The notes beneath the pieces are model-generated. The model ran no database searches. It saw only the letters and a program-made list of their open reading frames with translations, and had not been told where the DNA came from. This document shows, piece by piece, positions 24,086 to 36,085 of a stretch of 64,000 nt of DNA. The DNA is taken from positions 434,001 to 498,000 of the forward strand of contig JBAIAA010000596.1 of the NCBI GenBank assembly GCA_037893245.1, given 5' to 3'. The stretch comes from Crossaster papposus (lineage: Eukaryota > Echinodermata > Asteroidea > Velatida > Solasteridae). The stretch's first letter is position 1. Each line of letters starts with the position of its first letter. A program made the translations under genes and the position numbers.

Positions 24086-25920
24086 TTTCAACATTCGAAC
24101 GTGTGTTTGGCATTTGAATGTCGAATAAGGAGCTGGTAGTATGAATATTGAACGTCGAACGAGGAACTACGTGCAAACAGCTTCGTACAGTATACCACAC
24201 ACAATCACTCCATTTCGAATGCAGAATACTATTGAACTATTGAACAAATTCAAATAAAATTAACCACCAGGGAGATAAATGTCCATTAATTATTTTATTT
24301 TCTTTTCGACTTTTGTTTTATTTTTAACTCAACAAAATACACAAAACAAAACAAATTATATAATTGTTATTACCGGTATTCAATCTGCACAAACTAAGTT
24401 TGAAGAATTTGCAATTTGAGATACAAACTTATGCACAGTATTTATACTGGCAAAGGCTATCTTTTTTTTACATAATTGAATCTGAATAAATACTCAAGTG
24501 TAGGCACCCGATGCTTAAATCTACAGTTAAAAATAACAAAATAATGCAAAGATTTAAAATAAAATTAGGATGATCAATATTGTATCCAAAACAATAGATT
24601 TATAACATAATTATGTTTAAACGCACATGAGCATGGCTTTCCCACCAGTTTTTAAATTAAATTCATTCCTTTTAACTTGTTCACACTCAAACAAAATATG
24701 CTTCATTGTCTCTGAAAGATTTGAACAAAAAGAGTAAGAATCATCATCCACAATTTTTCTTTGGAAAAGTCTAACATTTGTCATTAACCCTAACCTTCCA
24801 AAATCCTCCAGAATCCTCCTTGCAAAATGCAGGGAGAATCACTAAGGTCACTTGGAAGTTAATGCATCGAAGGACTTTAGGGCTTTGGGGGTTTTTGCCA
24901 CTGGAGGATAAAGCAGGATCCAGGTCATAAGGCCTAAACTCTGATGCTGAATGATTTGGCAGGATTAAGGTTACTTGGGTATTTATCCAAATAAGAATTT
25001 TGAAGGATTCAGGTTATTTGTTAATTTGTACTTTCACACTGCTCGTGCTCTATGCACATGCTTCATAGAGCTTCAGTCAAGGTGTAAGTTATGTGTCAAG
25101 GATAGGAGACGTTAACAAACCAAGAGTCATGTGTGAAGAGTGACTGCAGACCCTTGTTGTACTAATACCTGCACTTATTAGCACCTGTTTGTTCCATGTT
25201 TGGGTGCTTTTATTTCAATGATAAACCAACTCATAGCAGGATTTTGCAGGATTCAGGCAGTGGTCACCCCTGCAGTAACAAATAATGTAGGATTTTGCAT
25301 GCAGGGTTCAGGTTACATGGAGTTTTAACACTTTGGAATTGCAGGATTTTTCAGGAATCAGGTTATGTTCAACAAAAATAGGGTAGGGAGTTAGGGTTTA
25401 AGAATTCATATTAATTTTATACTGGAAGATTTATGTTTTAAACTCTTTGATTACAAGATCTAAAAGTCAAAAAATTAATCTTACTCCATTCCTCCTTATG
25501 AATGTCAAATTCACGACTAAATTTAGTCAGTACTAGTACTAGAGGTTCGAAAATTATACAATATAAAAAAGGAACACATTTGTTTAGTAGACCAACCTGC
25601 ATTTTCATAATTATACATACATATATTATTTCCTCTATAATCCAAAACTGATTTATAGCAAAAACCACTTTCAAAATATTCTTTCAAATGACCGGGATGG
25701 CAGAATAATACCTCTCCAGTAAATAAAATAAATATCTTGGACCCCTCTATTTACCCAAGTCTACAACGAAATAATGTTGCCATATTGCACCCAAAAAGAT
25801 GGCTTTTATCTTATCTTCATTCCCTTATCCAAGGTTTTGAATTGTGGTTTAAATAAAGGGAAATGTCCTCACAAAAACGTACAGGCTGCATGTTATTAAA
25901 TTAATTGAAAAAGAGAATAA
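24086..25920. repeat. arm core, left copy, with a LINE 3'-end relic
   Basis: Mirror copy of 40081-41904. Read on the minus strand, about 24622-24780 encodes SFCSNLSETMKHILFEC, the Cys/His motif found at the C-terminus of L1-like non-LTR reverse transcriptases. A 78-codon frame at 25438-25674 is shared with the right arm (40326-40562). Both are interrupted by stops, so this is an old retroelement fragment captured in the arm. Confidence 0.6.
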
Positions 25921-26620
25921 GGTTATACATGTACATGTACATGTACATTCAAACACAGTACTTGTACATGACATGTACCGTACATAAAGAGGTTAAGGTT
26001 ATATAGTACATGTGCATATAGTACATGTGCATATAGTACATGTGCATATAGTACATGTGCATATAGTACATGTGCATATAGTGCATATATATACATGTGC
26101 ATATATAGTACATGTGCATATAGTGCATATATATATACATGTGCATATATAGTACGGTACATGTGCATGTATAGTACCGGTACATGTACATATATAGTAC
26201 ATGTGCATATATAGTACATCTACATATAGTACCGTACTATGTACTATGCACATGTACTATGCACATGTACTATGCACATGTACTATGCACATGTACTATA
26301 TGCACATGTACTATGCACATGTACTATGCACATGTACTATGCACATGTACTATGCACATGTACTATGCACATGTACTATGCACATGTACTATGCACATGT
26401 ACTATGCACATGTACTATGCACATGTACTATGCACATGTACTATATGCACATGTACTATATATGCACATGTACTATATATGCACATGTACTATATATGCA
26501 CATGTACCGTACTATATATGCACATGTACTATATATGCACATGTACTATATGCACTATATGCACATGTACTATATGCACTATATGTACATATGTACCGGT
26601 ACTATATGCAGGGGTCAACC
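25921..26620. repeat. arm array 2, 13/15-bp ATGCACATGTACT repeats, left copy
   Basis: First half in GTACATGTGCATATA orientation, second half in TATGCACATGTAC orientation, meeting near 26225, so the array is itself a large palindrome. Units of 13 and 15 bp. Confidence 0.85.
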
Positions 26621-26621
26621 C

Positions 26622-26793
26622 GATGTTCCCCAGTCCCTATGTTCCCCAGTCCCTATGTTCCCCAGTCCCTATGTTCCCCAGTCCCTATGTTCCCCAGTCC
26701 CTATGTTCCCCAGTCCCTATGTTCCCCAGTCCCTATGTTCCCCAGTCCCTATGTTCCCCAGTCCCTATGTTCCCCAGTCCCTATGTTCCCCAT
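26622..26793. repeat. arm array 3, 16-bp GTTCCCCAGTCCCTAT repeats, left copy
   Basis: About 10-11 almost identical 16-bp units. The right arm has the same unit inverted at 39468-39560 with about 6 copies. Confidence 0.9.
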
Positions 26794-26802
26794 AGTTGTT
26801 AC

Positions 26803-27290
26803 AATCAGTAATATAATAAAATCGACCAGTAATGTAATAAAATCGACCCCAGTAATGTAATAAAATCGACCAGTAATGTAATAAAATCGACCAGTAATGT
26901 AATAAAATCGACCAGTAATGTAATAAAATCGACCAGTAATGTAATAAAATCGACCCCAGTAATCATGCGCGGATCCAGGGGGGGGGGGGGGGGGGGGCGC
27001 ACCCGGCGCGCGCCCCCCCTAAACAAATCTCGAGAAGATTGAGAAGATCTCGGCGTTGGGGCTTCGCGCCTCCTGCGCTCCCATATCTTCTCCCAATATA
27101 TTATGTTGACAATTTTTGGCGCCCCCTCTAACCGAAATTCCTGGATCCGCCCCTGGTAATGTAATAAAATCGACCAGTAATGTAATAAAATCGACCAGTA
27201 ATGTAATAAAATCGACCAGTAATGTAATAAAATCGACCAGTAATGTAATAAAATCGACCAGTAATGTAATAAAATCGACCAGTAATATAA
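26803..27290. repeat. arm array 4, 21-bp AGTAATGTAATAAAATCGACC repeats, left copy
   Basis: Two blocks, 26803-26963 and 27156-27290, separated by an inserted MITE. The right arm keeps only about two units (39412-39455). Confidence 0.9.
26964..27155. mobile_element. MITE with GCGGATCCAGG termini, left arm only
   Basis: Ends CATGCGCGGATCCAGG and CCTGGATCCGCCCCTG, flanked by GTAAT on both sides (this could also be array sequence). The interior has a poly-G run and GGCGCGCGCCCCCCC. It is absent from the right arm, so it inserted after the arms were formed. Confidence 0.75.
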
Positions 27291-27734
27291 AATTTCAAAA
27301 ATTTTGATTTTCTTTTCCGAACGAATTTTGAAGGAATATAATGTACTCTAACGAATAAATTTGCTTGTTTGCATTGGCCGGCCTTTCTACAGTTTAATTT
27401 TTTGGGGGGTCAGTGTTCAATTTTCCCGCTTCATGTTCAGAAAGTTTTGAGCGAAATGATATAAACATTCATATGTGACGTAACCAGCCTGTCCGCGCAT
27501 CATGTCTGGTACGTGATCGTGATTGGTTTAGCCGTTATTAGGCACAATCGCCGGTCGTACGTACATCGACACCCGTGTCTCCATTCGTACCGCTTTGGAA
27601 ATTGTGGATCCCGTATTGTCCATCTTGTTTGTATTTTAAATTTTTGGGAAGACCTAACGTGTTTTTTACACAAATCTCAACAGTGGACGTTTGTACGGAA
27701 GCGTATTGAGGACATGACCAAAAAAAATTTTCCG
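27291..27734. other. left-arm spacer between arrays 4 and 5
   Basis: Only the last ~80 bases (ACGGAAGCGTATTGAGGACA) match the right arm (37835-37925), which has a 37-bp difference there. The rest is private to the left arm. No gene. Confidence 0.5.
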
Positions 27735-28250
27735 GATTACTATTTCGCCCGGGCGGATTACTATTTCGCCCGGGCGGATTACTATTTCGCCCGGGCGGAT
27801 TACTATTTCGCCCGGGCGGATTACTATTTCGCCCGGGCGGATTACTATTTCGCCCGGGCGGATTACTATTTCGCCCGGGCGGATTACTATTTCGCCCGGG
27901 CGGATTACTAATTCGCCCGGGCGGATTACTAATTCGCCCGGGCGGATTACTAATTCGCCCGGGCGAATTAGTAATTCGCCCGGGCGGATTACTAATTCGC
28001 CCGGGCGGATTACTAATTCGCCCGGGCGGATTACTAATTCGCCCGGGCGGATTACTAATTCGCCCGGGCGGATTACTAATTCGCCCGGGCGGATTACTAA
28101 TTCGCCCGGGCGGATTACTAATTCGCCCGGGCGGATTACTAATTCGCCCGGGCGGATTACTAATTCGCCCGGGCGGATTACTAATTCGCCCGGGCGGATT
28201 ACTAATTCGCCCGGGCGGATTACTAATTCGCCCGGGCGGATTACTAATTC
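27735..28250. repeat. arm array 5, 21-bp CGCCCGGGCGGATTACTATTT repeats, left copy
   Basis: About 24 units. The first eight read ACTATTTCG like the right arm; the remainder read ACTAATTCG, a left-arm-specific variant that spread through the inner part. Each unit holds the palindrome CGCCCGGGCG. Confidence 0.9.
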
Positions 28251-28303
28251 ACAATGGTAATACACGTCAGTATATGTTCTGATTCATTCCACCATTGACT
28301 AAA

Positions 28304-29899
28304 ATGGACAGACAGGCCTGTATTTCTTTGTATTTTCGCCTTGGGCTTGGGCAAAGGGAAATTTTGGCTTGTCTTGCCTATAATCATGGGATCGTAATCA
28401 GCCAGAGACACCTCCGTCGGCTTTTGAAAAGCCACGGTTTGCGTAGGAGAATTAGACAGTCAGATCCCGTAGAAGTAGCGATGTTCATCGAAGGGCAACT
28501 TCAAACCTGTGGCCAGCATTATGGGTATCGTTTGATGCATCTAAGGTATGGAACAGGAGTAAAGAACGCCGCTGCAGTGAAGATTTCCTTAAAGTTGGGG
28601 CACATCACTAACATTTTGGATCCAAAAGTGGTGTGGTGGGTGGAGGAAGGGGGGGGGGGGGGGGGGGGGTGCAATATCCAATATCTTAACTAGCCATGTT
28701 TTTTTCGTGGTGAAAAATACATAGGCCAGTCAGTTATAGTTACAAGAACTCTAAAATTAAAAACGTGCCAAAAGAAATCACTATTCGTGGAAATAATTAT
28801 TAGACTCGCAATCAATTAGGCTATCTGAGGTTTTATGTCGATGTTTTCCGCTTTGAGATACAGTTCGGTATTGCAATTAACAGTTGTAACTTAAGTCTTT
28901 GTACCCAGGATATACCGTATATGCGCTTAAAATCTACAACCATTCATTTCAGGTGCATCCAGGAAGGGTTGGTGGTAACGCAAAGCACAGTTCGTGTTTT
29001 GCAACAGCTGTTGGATCCCGAGGGCGTACGTGCTCGCCGAAGACATCGACTGGTTCGTAGAAGATATTGGAGTAAAGGGTCAAACCAAACATGGCATTTT
29101 GATGGATACGACAAGATGAAACGTTTTGGTATAGCTATCAGTGGATGTATAGATGGTTATTCCCGCAGTGTCATATGGCTGGAAGCGTACACAACAAACA
29201 ATGACCCTCGGGTAATATTGGACTACTACTTGAAATCAGTGTCTGACAGGAAAGGATGCCCACGGAGAATGAGAGCAGACATGGGTACTGAAAACGGACT
29301 TGTTCAGCAAGCACAGACATTTCTTCGACGAAACGGCACTGACAGTATGGCGGGTCCAAACAGCTTTCTATATGGTAAAAGTACGACAAACCAGAGGATC
29401 GAGGCCTGGTGGGGTGTGTTGAGAAAACAGTGTGCCCAGTATTGGATGGACATATTGCATACTCTGAGGGAAGATGGCCATTTTAATGGCGACATTCTGC
29501 ACAAGAATTTGATCCAGTTCTGTTTTATGAAACTGGTACAGGTGAGTAATCGTCAAATATAACAGAGTACGTGTCCCACAGTAAAACGTCTACAAAATAA
29601 ATCAAAATAAATCAATTTAATTTTGTATTAGGCCTGCATGATTTCAGGTTTACGATCCCGAAAATCATTATAACATTTGTACCAAAGAAAGACATTGTTT
29701 ATTCTGAAATATCTGAAAACTACGTACAGTTATGCTTAATTAATCAAAAATATTAGTAAGTAATAATTTCTTTTGGTCAGGAAAAGTCAGAGTCGTGTGG
29801 CAATAAACTTTGAAAAATAATGGCATTAAAAACAATTACAATTATATATTGTTTTTGTCTGCAGTTATTTATTTTTATTTTGTTTAAATTTTGTTTAAT

Positions 29900-29931
<32 letters not shown>

Positions 29932-30410
29932 TGGGGGTGTGGGGACAGAGAATGGATGGCGAGGACGACGGCAGCGTAACTTGTAATTGGGGAATCATTC
30001 TATATTAATGCCCTCACATTAATTGAACTGAAAGCCAGACCTATATAGTTTACAATTTCAATTTTCTTTTGTTTCAGGATGATTTGGATCAGGTTGTGCA
30101 TTTATGGAATACCCACAAGATGAGGGTGAACCGCAAGCACGGTATAGAAGGAGGACGCCCAATTCTGATGTATACATTACCGGAGCTATATGGGGCCGAA
30201 GACAAGTTAGTAGATGCAGACATGCAAGAGGTTATGCACTGTCGGGCTGAAAGTACCCCCAAAGGAGTGTATCCTTGTGAACGGGATGTATTTGATCTGT
30301 GTTGCATCCTCATGGAAGAGAACGACTGGGCTGTACCAAACGATGGATATGAGGCTGCACACCTTTACCTCCTTCTTAAGGACAGAATCCAAAGTGATCT
30401 CGGTATATAA
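28304..30410 (+). CDS. integrase-type DDE transposase, three exons, intact
   Basis: Exons 28304-28545, 28953-29541 and 30078-30410. Donors are GTATGG and GTGAGT; acceptors are ATTTCAG and TTGTTTCAG. All codons join and give a 387-residue protein without stops. Residues about 7-50 look like a helix-turn-helix (LGLGQREILACLAYNHGI), then basic segments. The rve/integrase core follows: D131 (WHFDGYDK), D190 (RADMGTEN) and E231 (NQRIEAWWG), spaced 58 and 40 residues apart. The C-terminal exon has LWNTHKMRVN. Its place between the mirrored arms makes it the likely mover of the whole element. The family is known to me from fish and invertebrate genomes as uncharacterised integrase-like proteins; IS3EU is my best superfamily guess. 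A poly-G tract sits in each intron (about 28650-28668 and 29910-29931). Confidence 0.85.
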
Positions 30411-32167
30411 CTAAAGTGGCACATCTATACGGTCCATACAAAATGTAGTTGAATTATACAATTTGTTTGTTGGATTGAATTATGTAAAGAAGATACTACT
30501 TGTTTGCTTTGAACATGAGATCGTGCCAACTGCCAAGTGTGACGAGTGGGTCACTTCGGGTTGGTGAATAGCGTTACTGGACAACAAATAATTGCTGGAC
30601 ATCTGCCATCTGACTGCGACTTACTTGAGTAAGGAGCCGTTGTGGTATAAGAATTGTTACATGGAATTCTTAAAGATTTCAAATTAAAAACGCCACTTGT
30701 TCAACCGTCACATGAACGAGTAGAAGAACTTGACGACGTCATTGACTTCGCCTTGCCTTTCTCTTAAAGTGTAAACAAACCCTAACCTTTCATTAAAGGT
30801 CAAACAATGAAACAAATACTTTTCTGTGTGCATTATCCCTTTTTGAGGGGAATTTTTATTTTGCATTTTAGTGTGACAATTTTTGAAAGCTCCCTGTTTT
30901 CAAGGCTTAATGTTTGCTAAGTATGACACTTTTTGATTTTAAAGCCATAGTCTACAAGTTAAAAATAGTGTAGAAAGTTGTCTAAACTTAACCAGAATAA
31001 AGCACATATGTATGACTGGAATTACAAACTTTAAAATCGATGCGTTTAAAGGCCGTGTTACTAACAAAAAACAAGTATAAACTGCAGTATAACACATTAT
31101 AGCCAAGTATAAACTAGTACAATACAGTATAAAACCAATATAAAACGGTATTACACGTTTTAAAACTAAACAAAAATGGTATAATACAGTATAAAACAAT
31201 TATAAATATAAAACAAGTAAAAACTGGTATAATGCAGTATAAAACAAGTATAAAACGGTATTACACGTTATAAAACAAGTAAAAACTGGTATAACACAAA
31301 GCGTCCTTTTCTGACAGCATTACAAAAAAAATCGCAAATATCTGGCAACTGGTATTTTGACTGCCGCAATAAGAACACAGAAACAAGTAGCGGGCAGAGA
31401 CAGAGCAGCAAATTAAACATCTAAGACGTTAACAAAACAGTTATTTTCCTCCAACAAGGACAAATGACATTGTAGCAAAAAAAAAATGCACAAAATAGAT
31501 AAATAAACATTAAAACATAAAAGAAAGCAAAAATACTCTCACCCCGAATCCATTACATTCATAACAAAAGAGGACGCTTTGAAGGTTTGTTTGTTTAGAT
31601 ACCATGTAGCTTATTTCAGCCAGGAAAACACATTAATAATATTTATCTAATGCCTTAAATGTTGGTTTCCAAAAAAGGAAACGAAGTTAACAACATGGAT
31701 TTTATTTACTGCGAGGGTCGTAAAAGGGACAGGTAGGTAGAAAAACAAAATACTAAACATTTGAAGAAAAAAAAGATGAAAGGGGAGGAAATAAATTTCA
31801 CACGACTTCTAGAAACTCCGTATTAAATGAATTAAAAACTTACGAAACGTAAACAATAAGTACAAAAATAATGGTGATTAAACCTCTGTTATGAGGGGAA
31901 ATGAAAGAAAAAGTCACTAATTGGCACTTGTATTTCGATCACAAAATCAAATTACTGCCACTTTCAAAAATATTTTACATTTCTGGCAAAATGAATGATA
32001 ACTTTATGAACACTTTTGATCCAAGATTATTCGAAAAAGATCTGCATCGGCTTTTTCTTTTTGAAAGTGCTCATTATCCCGGAAATGGTACATCCAACGT
32101 TTTACAGGATTACGACCCACGGTTGATTTTGTGGAGCGTAGCATTGGACAAATACAGTATGTGTCAA
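30411..32167. other. spacer between the transposase and HECT genes
   Basis: The two genes converge here. AT-rich; imperfect tandem GTATAAAACAAGTATAAAAC-like units at about 31070-31300. Both genes' 3' UTRs must end here. Nothing else seen. Confidence 0.55.
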
Positions 32168-35100
32168 TTACACTATGTCCATTTTTAAATATCCTGAGTC
32201 TAGAATATTGGAAAATTCCATCCGTAGCTCGTTGTACGAGGCATATGTAGCGGGTAGCTCCAGGGTCGGCCCACACGTATGTGCAACTGGATGTCTTGCA
32301 ATCCCTCTCTTGACAGCGTTGAATTCAACATCGAGTTTTTCAACGCAAATTACTTCTGCACCAGTACAGTGCCGAAGAAACTTCTGAAGTGTTGCAGAAT
32401 CCAGGCTGCGGATGTACTGCTTGAGAAAACTAAGAGCCTTTTGCTGTTCCTGGTTCTGGGGTGTTGAATCTATCAAGGCAATAATTACTCTCTTCGGTGT
32501 TGGTTTCATCTTCTCATACAATTCTTCAACGGCCTTAATAGTAGGGAGCTCTTGCATCAAAGGCAACCTTGCCGTGTGGACCATCCACTCCGCTGCATAA
32601 TTAGAACCCATAATTAACTGCTTGTGGGCTGCCTTGAGAATGGCCTTTTGAATGCCACCTTCATTTGGGACACTGTGGCTCTCCGCCCGACTGAGAATAT
32701 CCAACAGGCATTCTTCATCGTCGTCCTCCATTGTGCCGTTCCACGCCCTCTCCAGAACTTCTCTGTCGAAGTCAGAAACGTACAGCATATATGACTCCAT
32801 CAGTTTCTCTTGACTGAGAGCCACCTCGCCATGTATAAGTGAAATGACAAACGCTTGAGATAGCCGAGAGGGGAACACCTTTACATCCTTGAACCCCTTC
32901 ACTAGGATTCTTCCGAGTGCTTTCCACTGTGGGGGTCCAAATTCGGGAAATATCGATGGGACTCGCGCTGCTTCTCCTGAAGACGCTGTCATATAAAACT
33001 CTTTCCAGAAGGCCGTGTAGACCTCTCTGGAAACACCAGATGCATCCGCCCCTGCTTCCCCAACAAACTGAAACATGAGTCTGCAATCTCCGATGCTAGG
33101 ATGCACGAAGACTTCGATAAGCTCTGCCAAAATATTCACCCGGTGCAATTTGACAACCCTGAACCGAGATGAAGTTGTATGCTGTACTACCTCGTTCGGA
33201 GCCGCCATCATGGAAGAGCCAGATGGACTTCGAGACCAAATATTAACTAGTGGAGTTGGAGACCGGGCGGAGACTGGTGGAGTTGGGGACCTGGGGGACC
33301 TGGGGGAGCCTGGAGGAGTTGGGGACCTTGGGGAGCCTGGTGGAGTTGGGGACCTGGGGGAGACTGCAGTTGGGAACCTGGAAGATTTTCCCGGTAGCGG
33401 GAAATGATCTGGAACTGATTGCTTTGTGTTAGCACATGACATTTGGACAGTTGAGTTTGCTGTCGAAGCTGATACGTGATCATCAGAGGATAACAGACTA
33501 ACTGCCGTGGTAGACTTGTGCACTTCGTGCAAACTTGTGTGCTTTGGACAGTCTGGTACAAGGGGGACTGTATCTGATAGATCTATGGCCGGCAGAAAAA
33601 GTGGCCCAAACTGAACATCGCTGTCATCAGGCGGGTGCCACAAGCATTCCTCGAATTCAAGCTCTTGGTCAATTTCTTCTAGCATGTGAGGCACTGGACT
33701 TTCATGTGGACTCGGATCCTCACTGCTCTTTGGTGTGCTGGTTGATGGCCCCTTCGAAGAAGTTGATTTGCATTTCTGAGTTGGTCTTTTTTCCATATCA
33801 GGACCCTCTGAGTAGAGGAAGAAACGAAGCTTTCCTGTCATTTTAGTGGAGTCACACAAGCTACCCACAGTGCTGTTCTCTGGAAGCGTTTCGTGAGTGA
33901 AATCACGAAGGGCGGTGGTACACTGTGTACCCCCCTTCGTGATAATCCGTTTGGGAAAAACAGATTCTTCCCTACACTCAGTAAGTCTTCCTCGGTACTA
34001 CCCTTTGGTACTGTGACACTTCTTGTTTCACCACCGTTTACTTTGCGAACACTGGTGCCGTTATGATACCAACCAAATTCGATAGCTCGATCAGGTTTAG
34101 ATGCGTTTTTGTTTCTATTAGTTTTGTAGATTTTGTAGCTATTGTTTCCCCTTCGGAGTCATCACTGGATGACTGGCCAACTATCTTCATCTTTTTCCGG
34201 ATGGAATCGTAGCAACTGCGTTTGCGTCTGGCTCTTGCTGACTCTAGCTGAGAGGAATGCTGCTTTGTGCAGAAGTCTCGAAGGGCCATGCGATCTCCAA
34301 TGCACAGGAACTCACCCAGCTCGGCGTTGCTTTGGCCCATTTTGGTTACAACCTCCCTGTCAATCTGCAAATAACGATAAGAATTAAATTTCTTACGTTA
34401 CACATTGCATGTACTATGACCTTTGCCCTTGAATAAAAAAATAAGAACCTCTTAAAATTATTCCATTCATTAAATTTTTAAGTAAAAATAAGAACCCGAT
34501 TTCGAAAACATGACTATAAATACTACAACGCTTCACCGTGGTAAGCAATAAAAGGCTGTAATTGTAAAATGCTACAGCTTAATATATCTTAGAGGATACA
34601 GTTTACTTATTGTACAAAGTACTCCAAAAAGAACTACAAATAGTTTTCTAAATCAAAGTATCCACCCGCCGAACTATGTTAACTCTCTATTGTTTGGCGC
34701 CACCAATGGTAACATCAAATTCACAATCCAAGTCGTCAGAGACGAGTTATTTGAAAAATAAAAAAATACCGGTGGAAATTTCACGCAGTTTCCCCTCCGC
34801 CCAGTTTATTTCGGCCTCATAATACCGAGTGCCACATTTATTTATTAAAAATATTTGGGGACGAAATAGTGGACAAGTAATAAATTCAAGTTCTATTCTA
34901 TTTCATAGTATTCCAACAAGTATTTTAATGAATGCTAAAGTGATAAAGCAATTAAGGAACTCTTTCAGAACCAGACAATTAATTCAGTACGACTCCCATG
35001 AAAGGTGATCTGAGTCAACAATATTTATTGTACCTTTTACACATTAACATGAACTGTAATAGTGCTGTAGTGCTAAATCACTTATAATATATCAACTCAA

Positions 35101-35400
35101 TCCAATAGACCTAAAACATCCCACTTTGTTTACATACGCGCTTTGCCCCTCGGAAGTAAACCTATAGTTACACCACTGCATGTGGTATTGGTTTGCTTGC
35201 CACATGTGGTGAGCGAACTGTTTCATACAGGCTGTGCATGTACTGCCCGTCCCATATGTCGCTCCAAATGGTGCCTTAGGCCTAAACGGTCCTACTAGGA
35301 CTCCTAGATATACATGTACCTTTTCTTCTTTCATTTTCTGAATGACTTCTTCCTTCACACCTCGATTACGTAAGAACTTGAACATAGGATCATCTGCCAT
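32168..35400 (-). CDS. G2E3-like HECT E3 ubiquitin ligase
   Basis: Minus strand. Exon 1 is 35400-35320 (27 codons, MADDPMFKFLRNRGVKEEVI) with donor GTACAT. It joins in phase 0 to exon 2 starting at 34364 (acceptor TTTGCAG; IDREVVTKMGQ, GEFLCIGDRMALRDFC). Together these form a SAM-like helical module. The last exon begins near 33895 (acceptor CGCTTCCAG) and runs to the stop at 32168. It has a Ser/Pro-rich linker (repeats of SPRSPTPPG), then a HECT domain with FQFVGEAGADASGVSREVY and the catalytic Cys in PVAHTCGPTLELPATY (residue 532 of the 566-codon frame). The exon 2 donor is not resolved; exon 2 may run to about 34050. HECT ligases pass ubiquitin through this Cys to a substrate. Similar SAM-HECT proteins are multicopy in fish and invertebrates. 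Confidence 0.8.
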
Positions 35401-35921
35401 ATTGCTCTGACCAACCTAAATTCAATCCAAAGTTGAAAATAAGACCTGGTAAACAAACTAGTAATTCACCACGTCACATTTACATTGTGAATTAGGTTTG
35501 GCCAAGTCTGGGTTTCATTACATACACGACAGTGCAGCGCATGCAGTTGCGCACCACAAATCTAGTATTATTTATAACACCTCACTCACAGATTCTGTGT
35601 CTTGATTGGCCGAGAGCGCGGCACGTGTCACTTGCTATTTTTACTATTTTTTACTTGCGCTATCCAAAAAGACTATACCACGCAAAAAGGACTATGCGCA
35701 TAGCAACACACGAAATATGCGCATAGCAACGAAAGCGTGACTGAAACCCAGACGTGTGTTTCGGTGCATTGCGTAAACATTGCTCTATCACCTTCGCACC
35801 CGTTCATCAAGGCAACAACGTACACGTATGATCGAGAGGAGTATAATTCGGAGAATTTTTGTCATTACTATACTTTCAGGAAGCTTAAATTGTGCAGAAT
35901 CTGTGAGTGACGTGTTATAAA
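35401..35921. other. upstream region of the HECT gene
   Basis: Non-coding. It would hold the promoter of the minus-strand HECT gene. No convincing motif. Confidence 0.4.
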
Positions 35922-36085
35922 ACAAATATTGACTGCTTTATTTCGCGGTATAGTAAAACTAGCCTCCCTCGGTGATCCATGGAGCATTCTATTTTCCCTC
36001 GGCTTCGCCTCGGGAAAATAGAATGCTCCATGGATCACCTCGGGAGGCTAGTTTTACTATACCACTCAAAGCAGTCGATATTTGT
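35922..36085. repeat. near-perfect 164-bp hairpin
   Basis: Arms of about 80 bases: CAAATATTGACTGCTTT and GTATAGTAAAACTAGCCTCC with GGTGATCCATGGAGCATTCT pair with their reverse complements around the centre TCGGCTTCGCCTC (about 36000). It looks like a foldback MITE or a recently formed palindrome. Confidence 0.85.

Noticed and set aside
22475..24094. 539-codon minus-strand ORF as one protein
   Set aside because: Only the part below 23321 is DIRS RT/RNase H; the rest reads through the 42-bp arm array, a chance fusion at the transposon boundary.
27666..28265. 21-bp regularly repeated arrays (also 37372-37941) as a CRISPR-like array
   Set aside because: Units are contiguous without variable spacers, and the DNA is eukaryotic; these are minisatellites.
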